In this document: in pieces, positions 1 to 7,089 of the stretch | Layout: every line of letters begins with the position of its first letter | Position numbering within the stretch: the first letter of the stretch is position 1 | From: CAJQQK01 sp049116495 | Lineage (GTDB): Bacteria; Pseudomonadota; Alphaproteobacteria; Rhizobiales; Hyphomicrobiaceae | Reading direction: 5' to 3' | NCBI GenBank assembly: GCA_049116495.1 | Contig: JAGDYV010000034.1 | Coordinates: forward strand, 1 to 64,000 | Length of the DNA: 64,000 nucleotides | Translations under genes and position numbers: made by a program | The notes under the pieces: model-generated | Database searches by the model: none | The model's input: the letters and a program-made list of their open reading frames with translations, nothing else | Told to the model about the DNA's origin: nothing

Positions 1-866
1 TGGAAGTAGTTCCAAGCGGCCAAATGACCCACTAGAGGCGCGGTATCTAGACCAGACAATTCTTCCTCACCCACGGAGAAAGCCACCACAGGAATGTCCT
101 CAGAAGAGATTCCTTGGTTACCCAATTCTTTGTAGAAAGGCACGTTAGCATCACCATTGATGGTCGATACCACAGCGGTTTTCTTGCCTGCGCTACCAAA
201 CTTCTTAATGTCGGAAACGATAGACTGCCAATCAGAGTGACCAAATGGCGTGTAATTGATCATGATGTCTTCATCCTTGACGCCCTTGGCTTTGAGGTAG
301 GCGGCGAGGATCTTGTTCGTCGTGCGCGGATAGACATAGTCTGTGCCAGCCAGCACCCAGCGTTTTACTGAACCGCCGTCCTTACTCATCAGATAGTCAA
401 CGGCGGGAATGGCCTGTTGGTTCGGTGCGGCGCCCGTGTAGAAAACATTGCGCTCGCTCTCTTCACCTTCATATTGGACGGGATAGAACAGAATTGAATT
501 CAGTTCCTTGAAGACCGGCAGCACGGATTTCCGCGAGACAGATGTCCAGCATCCGAACACTGCCGACACCTTCTTTTGAGAGATCAATTCGCGCGCCTTC
601 TCCGCGAACAAGGGCCAGTTTGATGCGGGGTCAACAACGACTGGTTCCAGTTTCTTGCCAAGCAGACCGCCCTTCTTGTTCTGCTCATCAATGAGCATCA
701 GCATGGCATCCTTCAGCGTTGTTTCGCTGATGGCCATGGTGCCTGAGAGCGAATGCAGAATGCCGACTTTGATGGTTTCTTGGGCGAGCACGGGCCCAGT
801 GAAGACGACGCTCGCCGCCATTGCCGCCGCACCAAGCAGGGATCTTCGCGAAATTGATTTCGACAT
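1..866 (-). CDS. urtA: Urea ABC transporter substrate-binding protein, 3' part beyond the window
   Basis: Periplasmic receptor that would deliver urea (or a short amide) to an ABC permease. The reading frame starts at the ATG at 866 and stays open to the left edge, so about 288 N-terminal residues are seen of roughly 400 expected. The N-terminus MSKSISRRSLLG followed by an alanine-rich stretch ending VLA is a twin-arginine (Tat) signal. The mature start TIKVGILHSLSGTMAISE and the later FGCWTSVSRKSVLPVF and LFYPVQYEGEESERNVFYTG are characteristic of UrtA and the amide receptor FmdD, rather than of branched-chain amino acid receptors. The permease and ATPase genes urtBCDE would be expected further left. 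An NtrC-type palindrome lies about 100 bases upstream, fitting nitrogen control. An amide receptor of the FmdD type is the main alternative. Confidence 0.9.
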   Translation of the reverse strand, partial: MSKSISRRSLLGAAAMAASVVFTGPVLAQETIKVGILHSLSGTMAISETTLKDAMLMLIDEQNKKGGLLGKKLEPVVVDPASNWPLFAEKARELISQKKVSAVFGCWTSVSRKSVLPVFKELNSILFYPVQYEGEESERNVFYTGAAPNQQAIPAVDYLMSKDGGSVKRWVLAGTDYVYPRTTNKILAAYLKAKGVKDEDIMINYTPFGHSDWQSIVSDIKKFGSAGKKTAVVSTINGDANVPFYKELGNQGISSEDIPVVAFSVGEEELSGLDTAPLVGHLAAWNYF

Positions 867-874
867 GGACTTCT

Positions 875-894
875 CCGACTGAGGTTGTTTGCAC
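875..894. repeat. 20-base direct repeat, copy 1
   Basis: This matches 1062-1081 at 19 of 20 positions, both copies ending in the 14-mer GAGGTTGTTTGCAC. It lies immediately upstream of the urtA start codon. The repeats end with the half-site TGCAC, so they may be part of the same control region. Confidence 0.6.
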
Positions 895-956
895 TGGCGG
901 AGAATTGCGGCTGACGCCCCCTTGGTCGAGGTCAAATTTTGCGCTGCAACATGATT

Positions 957-979
957 ATTTGCACAAAAAAAGTGCAAAT
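957..979 (-). promoter_or_regulatory. NtrC-type upstream activator site for urtA
   Basis: The sequence contains TGCAC-N7-GTGCA (959-977 core), an exact match to the NtrC (GlnG) enhancer consensus. It lies inside a perfect 8-base-arm inverted repeat (957-964 and 972-979) with an all-A spacer. Its centre is about 100 bases upstream of the urtA start, a normal enhancer distance. I could not find a convincing sigma-54 promoter between it and urtA. The best GG-N10-GC (920 to 907, minus strand) matches the consensus poorly. Confidence 0.7.
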
Positions 980-1061
980 TTGAAAATGTTCTAAATCTGA
1001 GCAGATAGCAGGCGGTGGCCTGAATTTGCTTGGTCGTGTATCTGAGTAAATGTCGGTTCAA

Positions 1062-1081
1062 CCGACCGAGGTTGTTTGCAC
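1062..1081. repeat. 20-base direct repeat, copy 2
   Basis: Second copy of the element at 875-894, 187 bases further from urtA and beyond the NtrC-type palindrome. The two copies bracket the putative enhancer in the same orientation. Confidence 0.6.
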
Positions 1082-1091
1082 GACATCTCGG

Positions 1092-1115
1092 GCCCCGCAT
1101 CGCAAGGTGCGGGGC
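1092..1115. terminator. Hairpin, possible terminator
   Basis: Perfect 8-base arms GCCCCGCA and TGCGGGGC surround an 8-base loop. Neither strand has a good T-run after it. It could end a minus-strand transcript from the ion channel gene or insulate the urtA control region. Confidence 0.4.
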
Positions 1116-1446
1116 TATTGAGTTGGAACTGACGGCTTTTTAGACGGCACTGACATCACCTGCGCGGCGCGGTCGAGTTCCTGGAAACGGCGACACAAGG
1201 ATGGCCCGCCCCGGCACCCGACCCAAAAGCAGATAACATCACCAAGGAAGCTTCTAACCCAGCAAAGAGCGAGATGGGTAGGCTGTGTGATGTCGCGTAA
1301 GCGAACACAATTGAGCACGCCGCAATGCCATGCTGGCCAACGATATCCAGGAACGATGCAAGATCGAGCGCCAAAACGGATATAGGTTTGGACGTGAAGC
1401 GATGTACCGACGCATTCAGTCAGGCCAGATACTCCAAAGAATCTCG
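1116..1446. other. Intergenic region without recognisable gene
   Basis: It lies downstream of the ion channel gene. Short open frames are present on the minus strand, but they overlap each other and resemble no family I know. No tRNA-like fold or repeat is seen. Confidence 0.5.
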
Positions 1447-2364
1447 CTAGGATTTCTCAGCGGTATCTTCTTTCAGAATACTGCGATGGCTCTTCGCAGA
1501 ACCTGACGAACCGGTGACTAGTGTCTCAAGTTGTTGCTGAAGATGATCGAAGCGGTGATGAAGGGCTTCGATTTCGGCGTGGGTAAACTCCTGGATCTGG
1601 GTGCGATCCGTCTCACGGGGTTCTTCCTGGGCTGTTTGCATAGCATCGACGATAATGCCGATAAATAGGTTGAGAACAGCAAAGCTCGTGACGATGATGA
1701 AGGGGACGAAAAACATCCACGCATAGGGGAACAGTTCCATCGTTGGTCGAACGATTCCCATCGACCAGCTTTCAAGGGTCATGATCTGGAAGAGCGTGTA
1801 CGCCGAGGCGCCGATCGATCCGAACCATTCCTGCATTCGGAGATCAGGGTGTTGGCCAAATAGCTTGGTACACAACACAGCGGAGACGTAAAACACGAGG
1901 CACAAAACGCCCATCACTGAAATCATTCCAGGAATGGAATGACCAATGGCACTGATGACACGGCGTAATTGTGGGACGACCGAAAGCAGCCGCAGCACAC
2001 GCAAGACACGCAACGCTCGCAGCACGGCAAGCGGACCGGCAGCCGGAACCCATGCAACGGAAACGATTATAAAGTCGAACACATTCCAGCCGGAGCGAAA
2101 GAAGTTCCACCGATACGCATACAGCTTGATGATCAGCTCAAGCGTGAACACGAGCAAAATCATCTGATCCAACGTGCGCAGCCAGCCACCGTATTCGCTC
2201 ATAATCCCAGCGTCGGTTTCAAGGCCAAGGGCGATCGCGTTCAGGACAATCAAGGCAGTAATCACTGCGACTGCGCGCGGGCCCTCAATGAAATCACTGA
2301 GTTGCTGCCGAATTCCACTCAAGCCTGTCGGCGTGCTTGGTCGTACCATCGCGGGCCCCGCCAT
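1447..2364 (-). CDS. Voltage-gated sodium channel of the NaChBac/NavAb type
   Basis: A 305-residue six-helix ion channel of the inner membrane, expected to work as a homotetramer gating sodium entry by voltage. The S4 helix carries arginines every third residue (R116, R119, R122, R125) in LRALRVLRVLRLL. The selectivity filter is TLESWSM at 196-202, the same as in NavAb from Arcobacter and typical of prokaryotic sodium channels. Helices S1-S3 fall at about 33-110, S5 at 147-170 and S6 at 215-240. The C-terminus (about 260-287) looks like the coiled coil that holds the tetramer together. AGGA five bases upstream supports the ATG at 2364. Such channels often support motility or pH response in marine and alkaliphilic bacteria. 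That role is inference here. Confidence 0.92.
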   Translation of the reverse strand: MAGPAMVRPSTPTGLSGIRQQLSDFIEGPRAVAVITALIVLNAIALGLETDAGIMSEYGGWLRTLDQMILLVFTLELIIKLYAYRWNFFRSGWNVFDFIIVSVAWVPAAGPLAVLRALRVLRVLRLLSVVPQLRRVISAIGHSIPGMISVMGVLCLVFYVSAVLCTKLFGQHPDLRMQEWFGSIGASAYTLFQIMTLESWSMGIVRPTMELFPYAWMFFVPFIIVTSFAVLNLFIGIIVDAMQTAQEEPRETDRTQIQEFTHAEIEALHHRFDHLQQQLETLVTGSSGSAKSHRSILKEDTAEKS

Positions 2365-2416
2365 GTTTTTCCTAAGTTAAAAGGCGAACTGTCGCGCCAG
2401 CACATGCCGCTAATGC

Positions 2417-2459
2417 TGTTAGCCGGATCCATGCGAGAGTTGCCCTCATCCGGCTAACA
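2417..2459. repeat. 12-base perfect inverted repeat
   Basis: Arms at 2417-2428 and 2448-2459 are perfectly complementary (TGTTAGCCGGAT and its reverse complement) around a 19-base loop. It sits just after the Bax-inhibitor gene and before the channel gene, both transcribed leftwards. It may act as a terminator or RNA-stabilising hairpin, although no T-run follows. Confidence 0.55.
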
Positions 2460-2494
2460 TCGGAAGGTCTGCGATCGTTTTTTATGTTTGGCTT

Positions 2495-3253
2495 CTATTC
2501 GCGATCACCAAACAACGCGAGGAGAAACTGGAACATGTTCACGAAGTCCAGGTAAAGCGACAGCGCACCAAAAATGGATGCCTGAGCCATGGCCTCCTGG
2601 TCTCCGGCGACGGTATAATACTCGTCCTTGATGCGCTGTGTGTCATAGGCTGTCAGTGCTGCAAACACGAGCACGCCGATGACCGAGATTGCGAACATCA
2701 ATGCCCCGGACTGCAGGAACAGGTTCACAATGCTGGCGATCACGATGCCAATGACCCCCATGATCAGGAACGATCCCCACCCCGACAGGTCACGCTTGGT
2801 GGTGTAACCATATAGGCTGAGGCCCGCAAAGGCGGCGGATGTTACGAAGAACATTTGCGTAATCGAAGCACCGGTATAGCGAATGAATATCGAGGACATC
2901 GATAAGCCCATGACCGCAGCAAAAGCCCAGAATACCATTTGCGCCGTCTTACTGCTGGTCCGCGCGAACGACATAAAAAGAATGAACGCCAGGGGAGCTA
3001 AAGCCACGACGAACCAAAGTGGTGAACCGTACACGCTCTTGCCAAGTTCGGTCAGCATGACGCCATTGCGCAACTTGGACGCCGCCAGAGATGGATCTTG
3101 CGTTGTGAGAAATGAAAACATTGCAAAGGCCACGACACCAGTGAGCGCAACGCCGCCGGCCATGTAATTGTAGACCCCCAGCATGTAGGATCTTTGGCCC
3201 TCATCAATTGCAACACTGCCACGCGCCGAGCGCACATCCTGGTACTGTGCCAT
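2495..3253 (-). CDS. Bax inhibitor-1 / YccA family membrane protein
   Basis: Integral inner-membrane protein of about 252 residues with seven predicted hydrophobic segments, of the TMBIM/Bax inhibitor-1 family (YbhL, YccA). Bacterial members are proton-sensitive calcium-leak proteins or partners of the FtsH protease. The family signature is seen in the last third: ALTAYDTQRIKDEY, with the conserved Asp-Arg pair, and the C-terminal LYLDFVNMFQFLLALFGDRE. An ATG at 3259 lies directly against the ribosome-binding site, whereas the ATG at 3253 has AAAGGA at a normal eight-base distance, so 3253 is preferred. It lies next to a voltage-gated ion channel in the same orientation, 130 bases apart. Co-transcription is possible but not shown. 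Confidence 0.9.
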   Translation of the reverse strand: MAQYQDVRSARGSVAIDEGQRSYMLGVYNYMAGGVALTGVVAFAMFSFLTTQDPSLAASKLRNGVMLTELGKSVYGSPLWFVVALAPLAFILFMSFARTSSKTAQMVFWAFAAVMGLSMSSIFIRYTGASITQMFFVTSAAFAGLSLYGYTTKRDLSGWGSFLIMGVIGIVIASIVNLFLQSGALMFAISVIGVLVFAALTAYDTQRIKDEYYTVAGDQEAMAQASIFGALSLYLDFVNMFQFLLALFGDRE

Positions 3254-3655
3254 GTGCATTTTCCTTTAAATTGAAACTGTTGGGGCGAGTTGCTTGTCCG
3301 CCTCGCTGACGAGAAGCCAAGGCGTCTCGCGCCCACTTTAGTTAAGAGCGCAGCGAACAAGCATCAACTTCGAATACAGAAAAGATTTGATAGAAATTTT
3401 CTATCAGGTGAGTAACGCGGAGAATGAGGTTCTCTCAGCTCGTGTGCAGCCTTGCTCCACAGTGGCGACTATCCTGACCAATCTGAGCACACACCCGAGT
3501 GAACCTGCCAACTCTTTCCCGGGAGTTCATTCGTGGCGCTTTTGAAGAAGACAGCGAGCTTGGTGTAATCATCCTGCTTGGCGGTTGATTTGCGCCACAC
3601 CCTTCCGATCGAACGGCAGAGTGCACGACCGAACACTGGCCGAATCTTGTTGGGG
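3254..3655. other. Upstream region of the Bax-inhibitor gene
   Basis: About 400 bases without a recognisable gene. It contains the perfect palindrome at 3388-3406 and otherwise no repeat or RNA gene that I could identify. Confidence 0.5.
3388..3406. promoter_or_regulatory. Perfect 19-base palindrome, probable operator
   Basis: TGATAGAAA, one central T, then TTTCTATCA: two perfect nine-base arms around a single base. It lies about 135 bases upstream of the Bax-inhibitor start. The size and symmetry fit a dimeric repressor site. The regulator is unknown, and none is encoded next to it. Confidence 0.55.
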
Positions 3656-4369
3656 CTAATCGGACTTTGGCATAAACTCAGATAACGGTCGGCGCTGCTG
3701 GCCCTGGGCATCGAAATTGGCCGGATCAAGCCAAGCTTCATGCGCCGTGCGAATGGCTGGCCACTCGGAATCTATAATTGAGAACCACGCGGTATCGCGG
3801 TTGCGTCCGCGATAATGCGTCGCCTGCCGGAAAATTCCTTCATACTTGAAACCGTACCGCTCGGCGGCGCGACGTGACGGCGCGTTCAGTGCGTCACACT
3901 TCCATTCATAGCGGCGGTAGCCGAGATCGAAAACCTTCTTCATCTTCAGATACATCGCCTCGGTCGCTAGTGCCGTGCGTTGTAGTTTCGGCGAGAACCG
4001 AATATGGCCGACTTCAATGACGCCGTCCTTGGGGACAATTCGCAAATACGAGCCGAGGCCCACGGCTTTCCCCGTGGCCCGGTCAACGTATGCCCAGAAC
4101 ATCGGATCGCTGCCCATGCAGTCTTTCTTCATCCAGGCGCGATAATCGTTGAGATCGTTGAACGGACCGTAACCAAGATAGGTCCAACCCTCACCGGTTT
4201 GATCCAGTTGATTGGCTTCAAACAGATCGCCGGCGTGTTGATCCGGGTCGATCGGTTCGACGCGCAGGCGTTGGCCTTCCATCGGGGTACGCGGTGGCGC
4301 CGGTGGCGGTTGCCACCCATCTGGCAGAGCGTCGCCGATTGACTGACCGAAATCATTGGTGCGTGTCAT
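3656..4369 (-). CDS. GNAT-family N-acetyltransferase (RimJ/RimL-like)
   Basis: A cytoplasmic acetyl-CoA-dependent acetyltransferase of 237 residues, closest in appearance to the RimJ/RimL group that acetylates protein N-termini or small amines. Recognisable parts are LRVEPIDPDQHAGDLFEA near the start, VIEVGHIRFSPKLQRTALATEAMYL as the acetyl-CoA-binding strand-loop-helix, and YRRYEWKCDALNAPSRRAAERYGFKYEGIFR as the C-terminal core, all typical of the family. The frame is open to 4492, but the ATG at 4369 begins the region that looks like protein and has GGAACG upstream. The extra upstream residues look non-coding. It is divergent from the glycosidase-like gene, with about 195 bases between. The substrate is not identifiable from sequence. 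Confidence 0.85.
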   Translation of the reverse strand: MTRTNDFGQSIGDALPDGWQPPPAPPRTPMEGQRLRVEPIDPDQHAGDLFEANQLDQTGEGWTYLGYGPFNDLNDYRAWMKKDCMGSDPMFWAYVDRATGKAVGLGSYLRIVPKDGVIEVGHIRFSPKLQRTALATEAMYLKMKKVFDLGYRRYEWKCDALNAPSRRAAERYGFKYEGIFRQATHYRGRNRDTAWFSIIDSEWPAIRTAHEAWLDPANFDAQGQQRRPLSEFMPKSD

Positions 4370-4563
4370 AGGTCGTTCCGTATTATTCTTACCGTCATAT
4401 GTATCGTTCCGGCTTAGCATGTTTTCTCGCGAAGTTGGTCTCAGGCAAGAGGATTTCGTTCGCAGAAGCCGAAAGGCAGCCAAACGGTTCACCTACTTGA
4501 TAGCGCATAAGCTACAATTCGCAACCAGCTACAGTCATGTTGTAGATCGAGATATTGAGACAG

Positions 4564-5457
4564 ATGGGCATGCAGATGAAAATTGACGTGCAACGACTTG
4601 GCGACGGACCGATCATCCGACCGCACATGGACAGGCGCATGGGCGACAACGTCAACGGCCCCTCACTGATCAGAGTACCTGAATGGTTGCCCAATGCGCT
4701 TGGCCGCTATTACCTGTATTTCGGTCACCACGATGGCCACTATATTCGCTTGGCCGTCGCGGATGATCTCACAGGGCCATGGCGTACTCACAAAGCCGGC
4801 GTATTGCCACTCGATGAAAGCCTTTTCGCCGGCCATATCGCCTCGCCGGATGTCATCGTCGACGATGAGGCAAAACGTATTCATCTCTATTATCACGGCG
4901 CCGATGTCCCAACGGGTGAGCAGGCACCACAGTTTACGCGAGTTGCAGTATCCGAGGACGGGCTGCAGTTTTCGGCACAACCGGAAATTCTTGGCAGGCC
5001 TTATATGCGTGTCATACGCTGTCAGTCGTGGACCTACGCCATTGCCATGCCGGGCCAATTCTACCGTTCACGTGACGGCCTGACGGGATTTGAAGAGGGC
5101 CCCAATCCGTTTGCTGCCAACATGCGCCATGCAGCGCTTCAAATTTTAGGCGACCAGTTGCGTGTGTTCTACTCGCGGATCGGAGATGCGCCGGAACGGA
5201 TCTTGCTCAGCACGATTGATCTTGCGACCGATTGGCGGGATTGGCAGCCAACGTCGCCGATCGAAGTGCTTGCCCCGGAACGCGCCTATGAAGGCGGCGA
5301 TCTTCCGCTTCGCCCGTCTGTGCGCGGCCTTGCCGTCGAGCCTGTCCGCGAATTGCGAGATCCGGCCGTCTTTGAAGAGAACGGTGAAGCCTATCTCCTT
5401 TATAGCGTCGCCGGAGAGAGCGGTATTGCGATCGCTCGCCTTTGCGTCTCGCCGTGA
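4564..5457 (+). CDS. Five-bladed beta-propeller glycosidase-like protein (GH43/GH32/GH130 fold)
   Basis: About 297 residues with the repeated short strands of the five-bladed propeller glycosidases. Blade-like segments include GRYYLYFGHHDGHYIRLAVA, IASPDVIVDDEAKRIHLYYHG, LRVFYSRIGDAPERILLST and LRDPAVFEENGEAYLLYSVA, each beginning near an acidic residue. No signal peptide is visible, so it is probably cytoplasmic. The substrate and even activity are uncertain, because catalytic acids cannot be assigned without an alignment. Several in-frame starts cluster at 4555 (TTG), 4564, 4570 and 4576 (ATG). None has a strong ribosome-binding site, and 4564 is a working choice. It is followed 93 bases later by a flavin-dependent oxidoreductase on the same strand. 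Confidence 0.65.
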   Translation: MGMQMKIDVQRLGDGPIIRPHMDRRMGDNVNGPSLIRVPEWLPNALGRYYLYFGHHDGHYIRLAVADDLTGPWRTHKAGVLPLDESLFAGHIASPDVIVDDEAKRIHLYYHGADVPTGEQAPQFTRVAVSEDGLQFSAQPEILGRPYMRVIRCQSWTYAIAMPGQFYRSRDGLTGFEEGPNPFAANMRHAALQILGDQLRVFYSRIGDAPERILLSTIDLATDWRDWQPTSPIEVLAPERAYEGGDLPLRPSVRGLAVEPVRELRDPAVFEENGEAYLLYSVAGESGIAIARLCVSP

Positions 5458-5550
5458 TGCGCCGTAGACTTGGACCAAGGTCAGCGACTGATGATGCCTC
5501 AACGTCTCTACCGCTGTCGTGCAACGGCAAAACAATAGGGGCGCCTTAAA

Positions 5551-6624
5551 TTGAAGTTCAGCAATTTTCTATTTCCGCAGGCCGAACCAGAAACCGACGG
5601 CCAGGTAATCGATGAAGCCGTGCGGGAAGCCGTGTTGTGCGATCAGCTCGGCATGGAAACGCTCTGGCTGGCGGAACATCATTTCGATGGCAACTGCGCC
5701 TACGTCGACCCGGTGTGTTTTGCCTCAGCGCTTGCCATTGCCACGAAGCAGATCAAGCTTGGATTTGCCGTCGCCCAGATGTCTTTGCACCACCCGGTCC
5801 GCATGGCAGAGCAATTATCGTTGATCGACAATCTATCAAAAGGGCGATTGATCGTCGGTCTGGGGCGCGGCACAGCCCACAATATTTACGACTATCGAGG
5901 GTACGGGATCGCACCAGAAGAGGCGCATGAGCGCCTGCTCGAGTCAGAAGAAATCATGATCAAATCGTGGACCACCGACAATTTCGAGCACAAAGGCAAG
6001 CACTGGGACCTTTGGTTGCCAGCTTTGCGTCCAAAGCCCCACACCAAGCCTCATCCATACATGATACGCGCGTGTTCGGGGGAGGAGTCGATGCTGGAAA
6101 TGGCGCGGCAGGGGCGACCATTTTTGATGAACGTACAAACCGACGACGTGACCAGGCATCGAATGGACCTGTATCGCTCTACGATGCGCTCGAATGGTTT
6201 TGATGATGCGCATGTCGCAGCTGCCGTTGACGAGACCTGGGTCTGGCGTAACATTTTCGTCGCCGACACCGACGCAGAAGCCGAACGTATCGGGATCCCC
6301 TTGTTCGAAGCGCAACGACAGCAGCGTGCAGATATGCGCAACCGAATCTTGAAAGAGCGCGGTGAAAGTATGGCCAAGCCCGGTGAGACGGGGGTTGCGA
6401 AGACCGCGGCGCGCAACGTCACCGAACACAGCCTGATAATCGGCTCTCCGGCCACCGTCGCAGAGCGCCTGGCAAAGGTAAACGCGATTGGCGTTGGCGG
6501 TGTTATCCTGCAGTTTCGTGTTGGCCCGTCACCATTTGAGGTCACTGAGAACAGTATCAAGCTTTTCATGAACGAAGTGGCGCCGGAGTTTCAATCCAGT
6601 TCGGCGATGGTCGCTGATGCATAA
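5551..6624 (+). CDS. LLM-class (luciferase-like) flavin-dependent oxidoreductase
   Basis: A 357-residue TIM-barrel protein of the bacterial luciferase-like family, which uses reduced FMN or F420 to oxidise small substrates. Diagnostic pieces are the N-terminal strand KFSNFLFPQAEPE, the turn WLAEHHFDGNCAYVDP (the EHH motif of the family), LSKGRLIVGLGRGTA at the flavin phosphate site, and the C-terminal IIGSPATVAERLAKVNAIGVGGVILQF. The start is a TTG at 5551 preceded by AGGGG. No ATG precedes the conserved N-terminus. A GFA-type zinc protein follows 18 bases downstream, so the two are likely co-transcribed. The substrate is unknown. Alkanal monooxygenase-type or sulfonate/nitrilotriacetate-type activity are both possible. 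Confidence 0.85.
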   Translation: MKFSNFLFPQAEPETDGQVIDEAVREAVLCDQLGMETLWLAEHHFDGNCAYVDPVCFASALAIATKQIKLGFAVAQMSLHHPVRMAEQLSLIDNLSKGRLIVGLGRGTAHNIYDYRGYGIAPEEAHERLLESEEIMIKSWTTDNFEHKGKHWDLWLPALRPKPHTKPHPYMIRACSGEESMLEMARQGRPFLMNVQTDDVTRHRMDLYRSTMRSNGFDDAHVAAAVDETWVWRNIFVADTDAEAERIGIPLFEAQRQQRADMRNRILKERGESMAKPGETGVAKTAARNVTEHSLIIGSPATVAERLAKVNAIGVGGVILQFRVGPSPFEVTENSIKLFMNEVAPEFQSSSAMVADA

Positions 6625-6642
6625 GAAATTTTGGGGTTACGC

Positions 6643-7047
6643 ATGGAACTCAAAGGGAAATGTCACTGTAGCCAGATCGCCTACGAGATTGCGGGCGATC
6701 CGATAGGACATATGCTCTGCCATTGCGCAGATTGTCGTCGTCATGCCGGTGCCCCGCTTGTCGGTTGGGCTTTGTTTCCGGAAGAGAGCGTCAGGCTAAC
6801 CAGCGGCGCGCCGCAGATCTACGAATCGTCTGAACACGGGCGACGCCATTTTTGCGGCCACTGTGGAACCGGATTGTTCTATACCAACAGCAATTTTCTG
6901 CCAGGCATAATCGACATCAAGACGGGCACGCTCGACAACCCCGAGGCTCTGCCGCCCGAATGCCACATACAAACCACCGAGCGCTTAAACTGGATGGAGA
7001 CGGCGCACGAATTGCCGGCATTTGAGCGCTTCCCGCCAACCGAGTAG
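6643..7047 (+). CDS. GFA (CENP-V) family zinc protein
   Basis: A 134-residue protein of the glutathione-dependent formaldehyde-activating enzyme family. It shows the complete zinc-ligand pattern: C7-x-C9, C26-x-C28-xx-C31 and C71-xx-C74, with the FCGHCGTGLFY segment typical of the family. Members have been linked to formaldehyde-glutathione chemistry, but most have unknown substrates. A TTG at 6631 is in frame, but the ATG at 6643 is preferred because GGGGT lies at a suitable distance. It is 18 bases after the flavin-dependent oxidoreductase and convergent with the HyuB gene. A role in handling a small aldehyde produced by the oxidoreductase is inference. Confidence 0.85.
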   Translation: MELKGKCHCSQIAYEIAGDPIGHMLCHCADCRRHAGAPLVGWALFPEESVRLTSGAPQIYESSEHGRRHFCGHCGTGLFYTNSNFLPGIIDIKTGTLDNPEALPPECHIQTTERLNWMETAHELPAFERFPPTE

Positions 7048-7089
7048 ATCTGCTCAACGCAATCCCGCTCCACAGCGCTTGCTACCGTT

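Noticed and set aside
907..920. GG-N10-GC on the minus strand as a sigma-54 promoter of urtA
   Set aside because: Only the two dinucleotides fit. The flanking bases do not match TGGCAC or TTGC.
1115..1374. Short minus-strand frames after the ion channel gene
   Set aside because: They overlap each other in different frames, have no ribosome-binding site and resemble no family.
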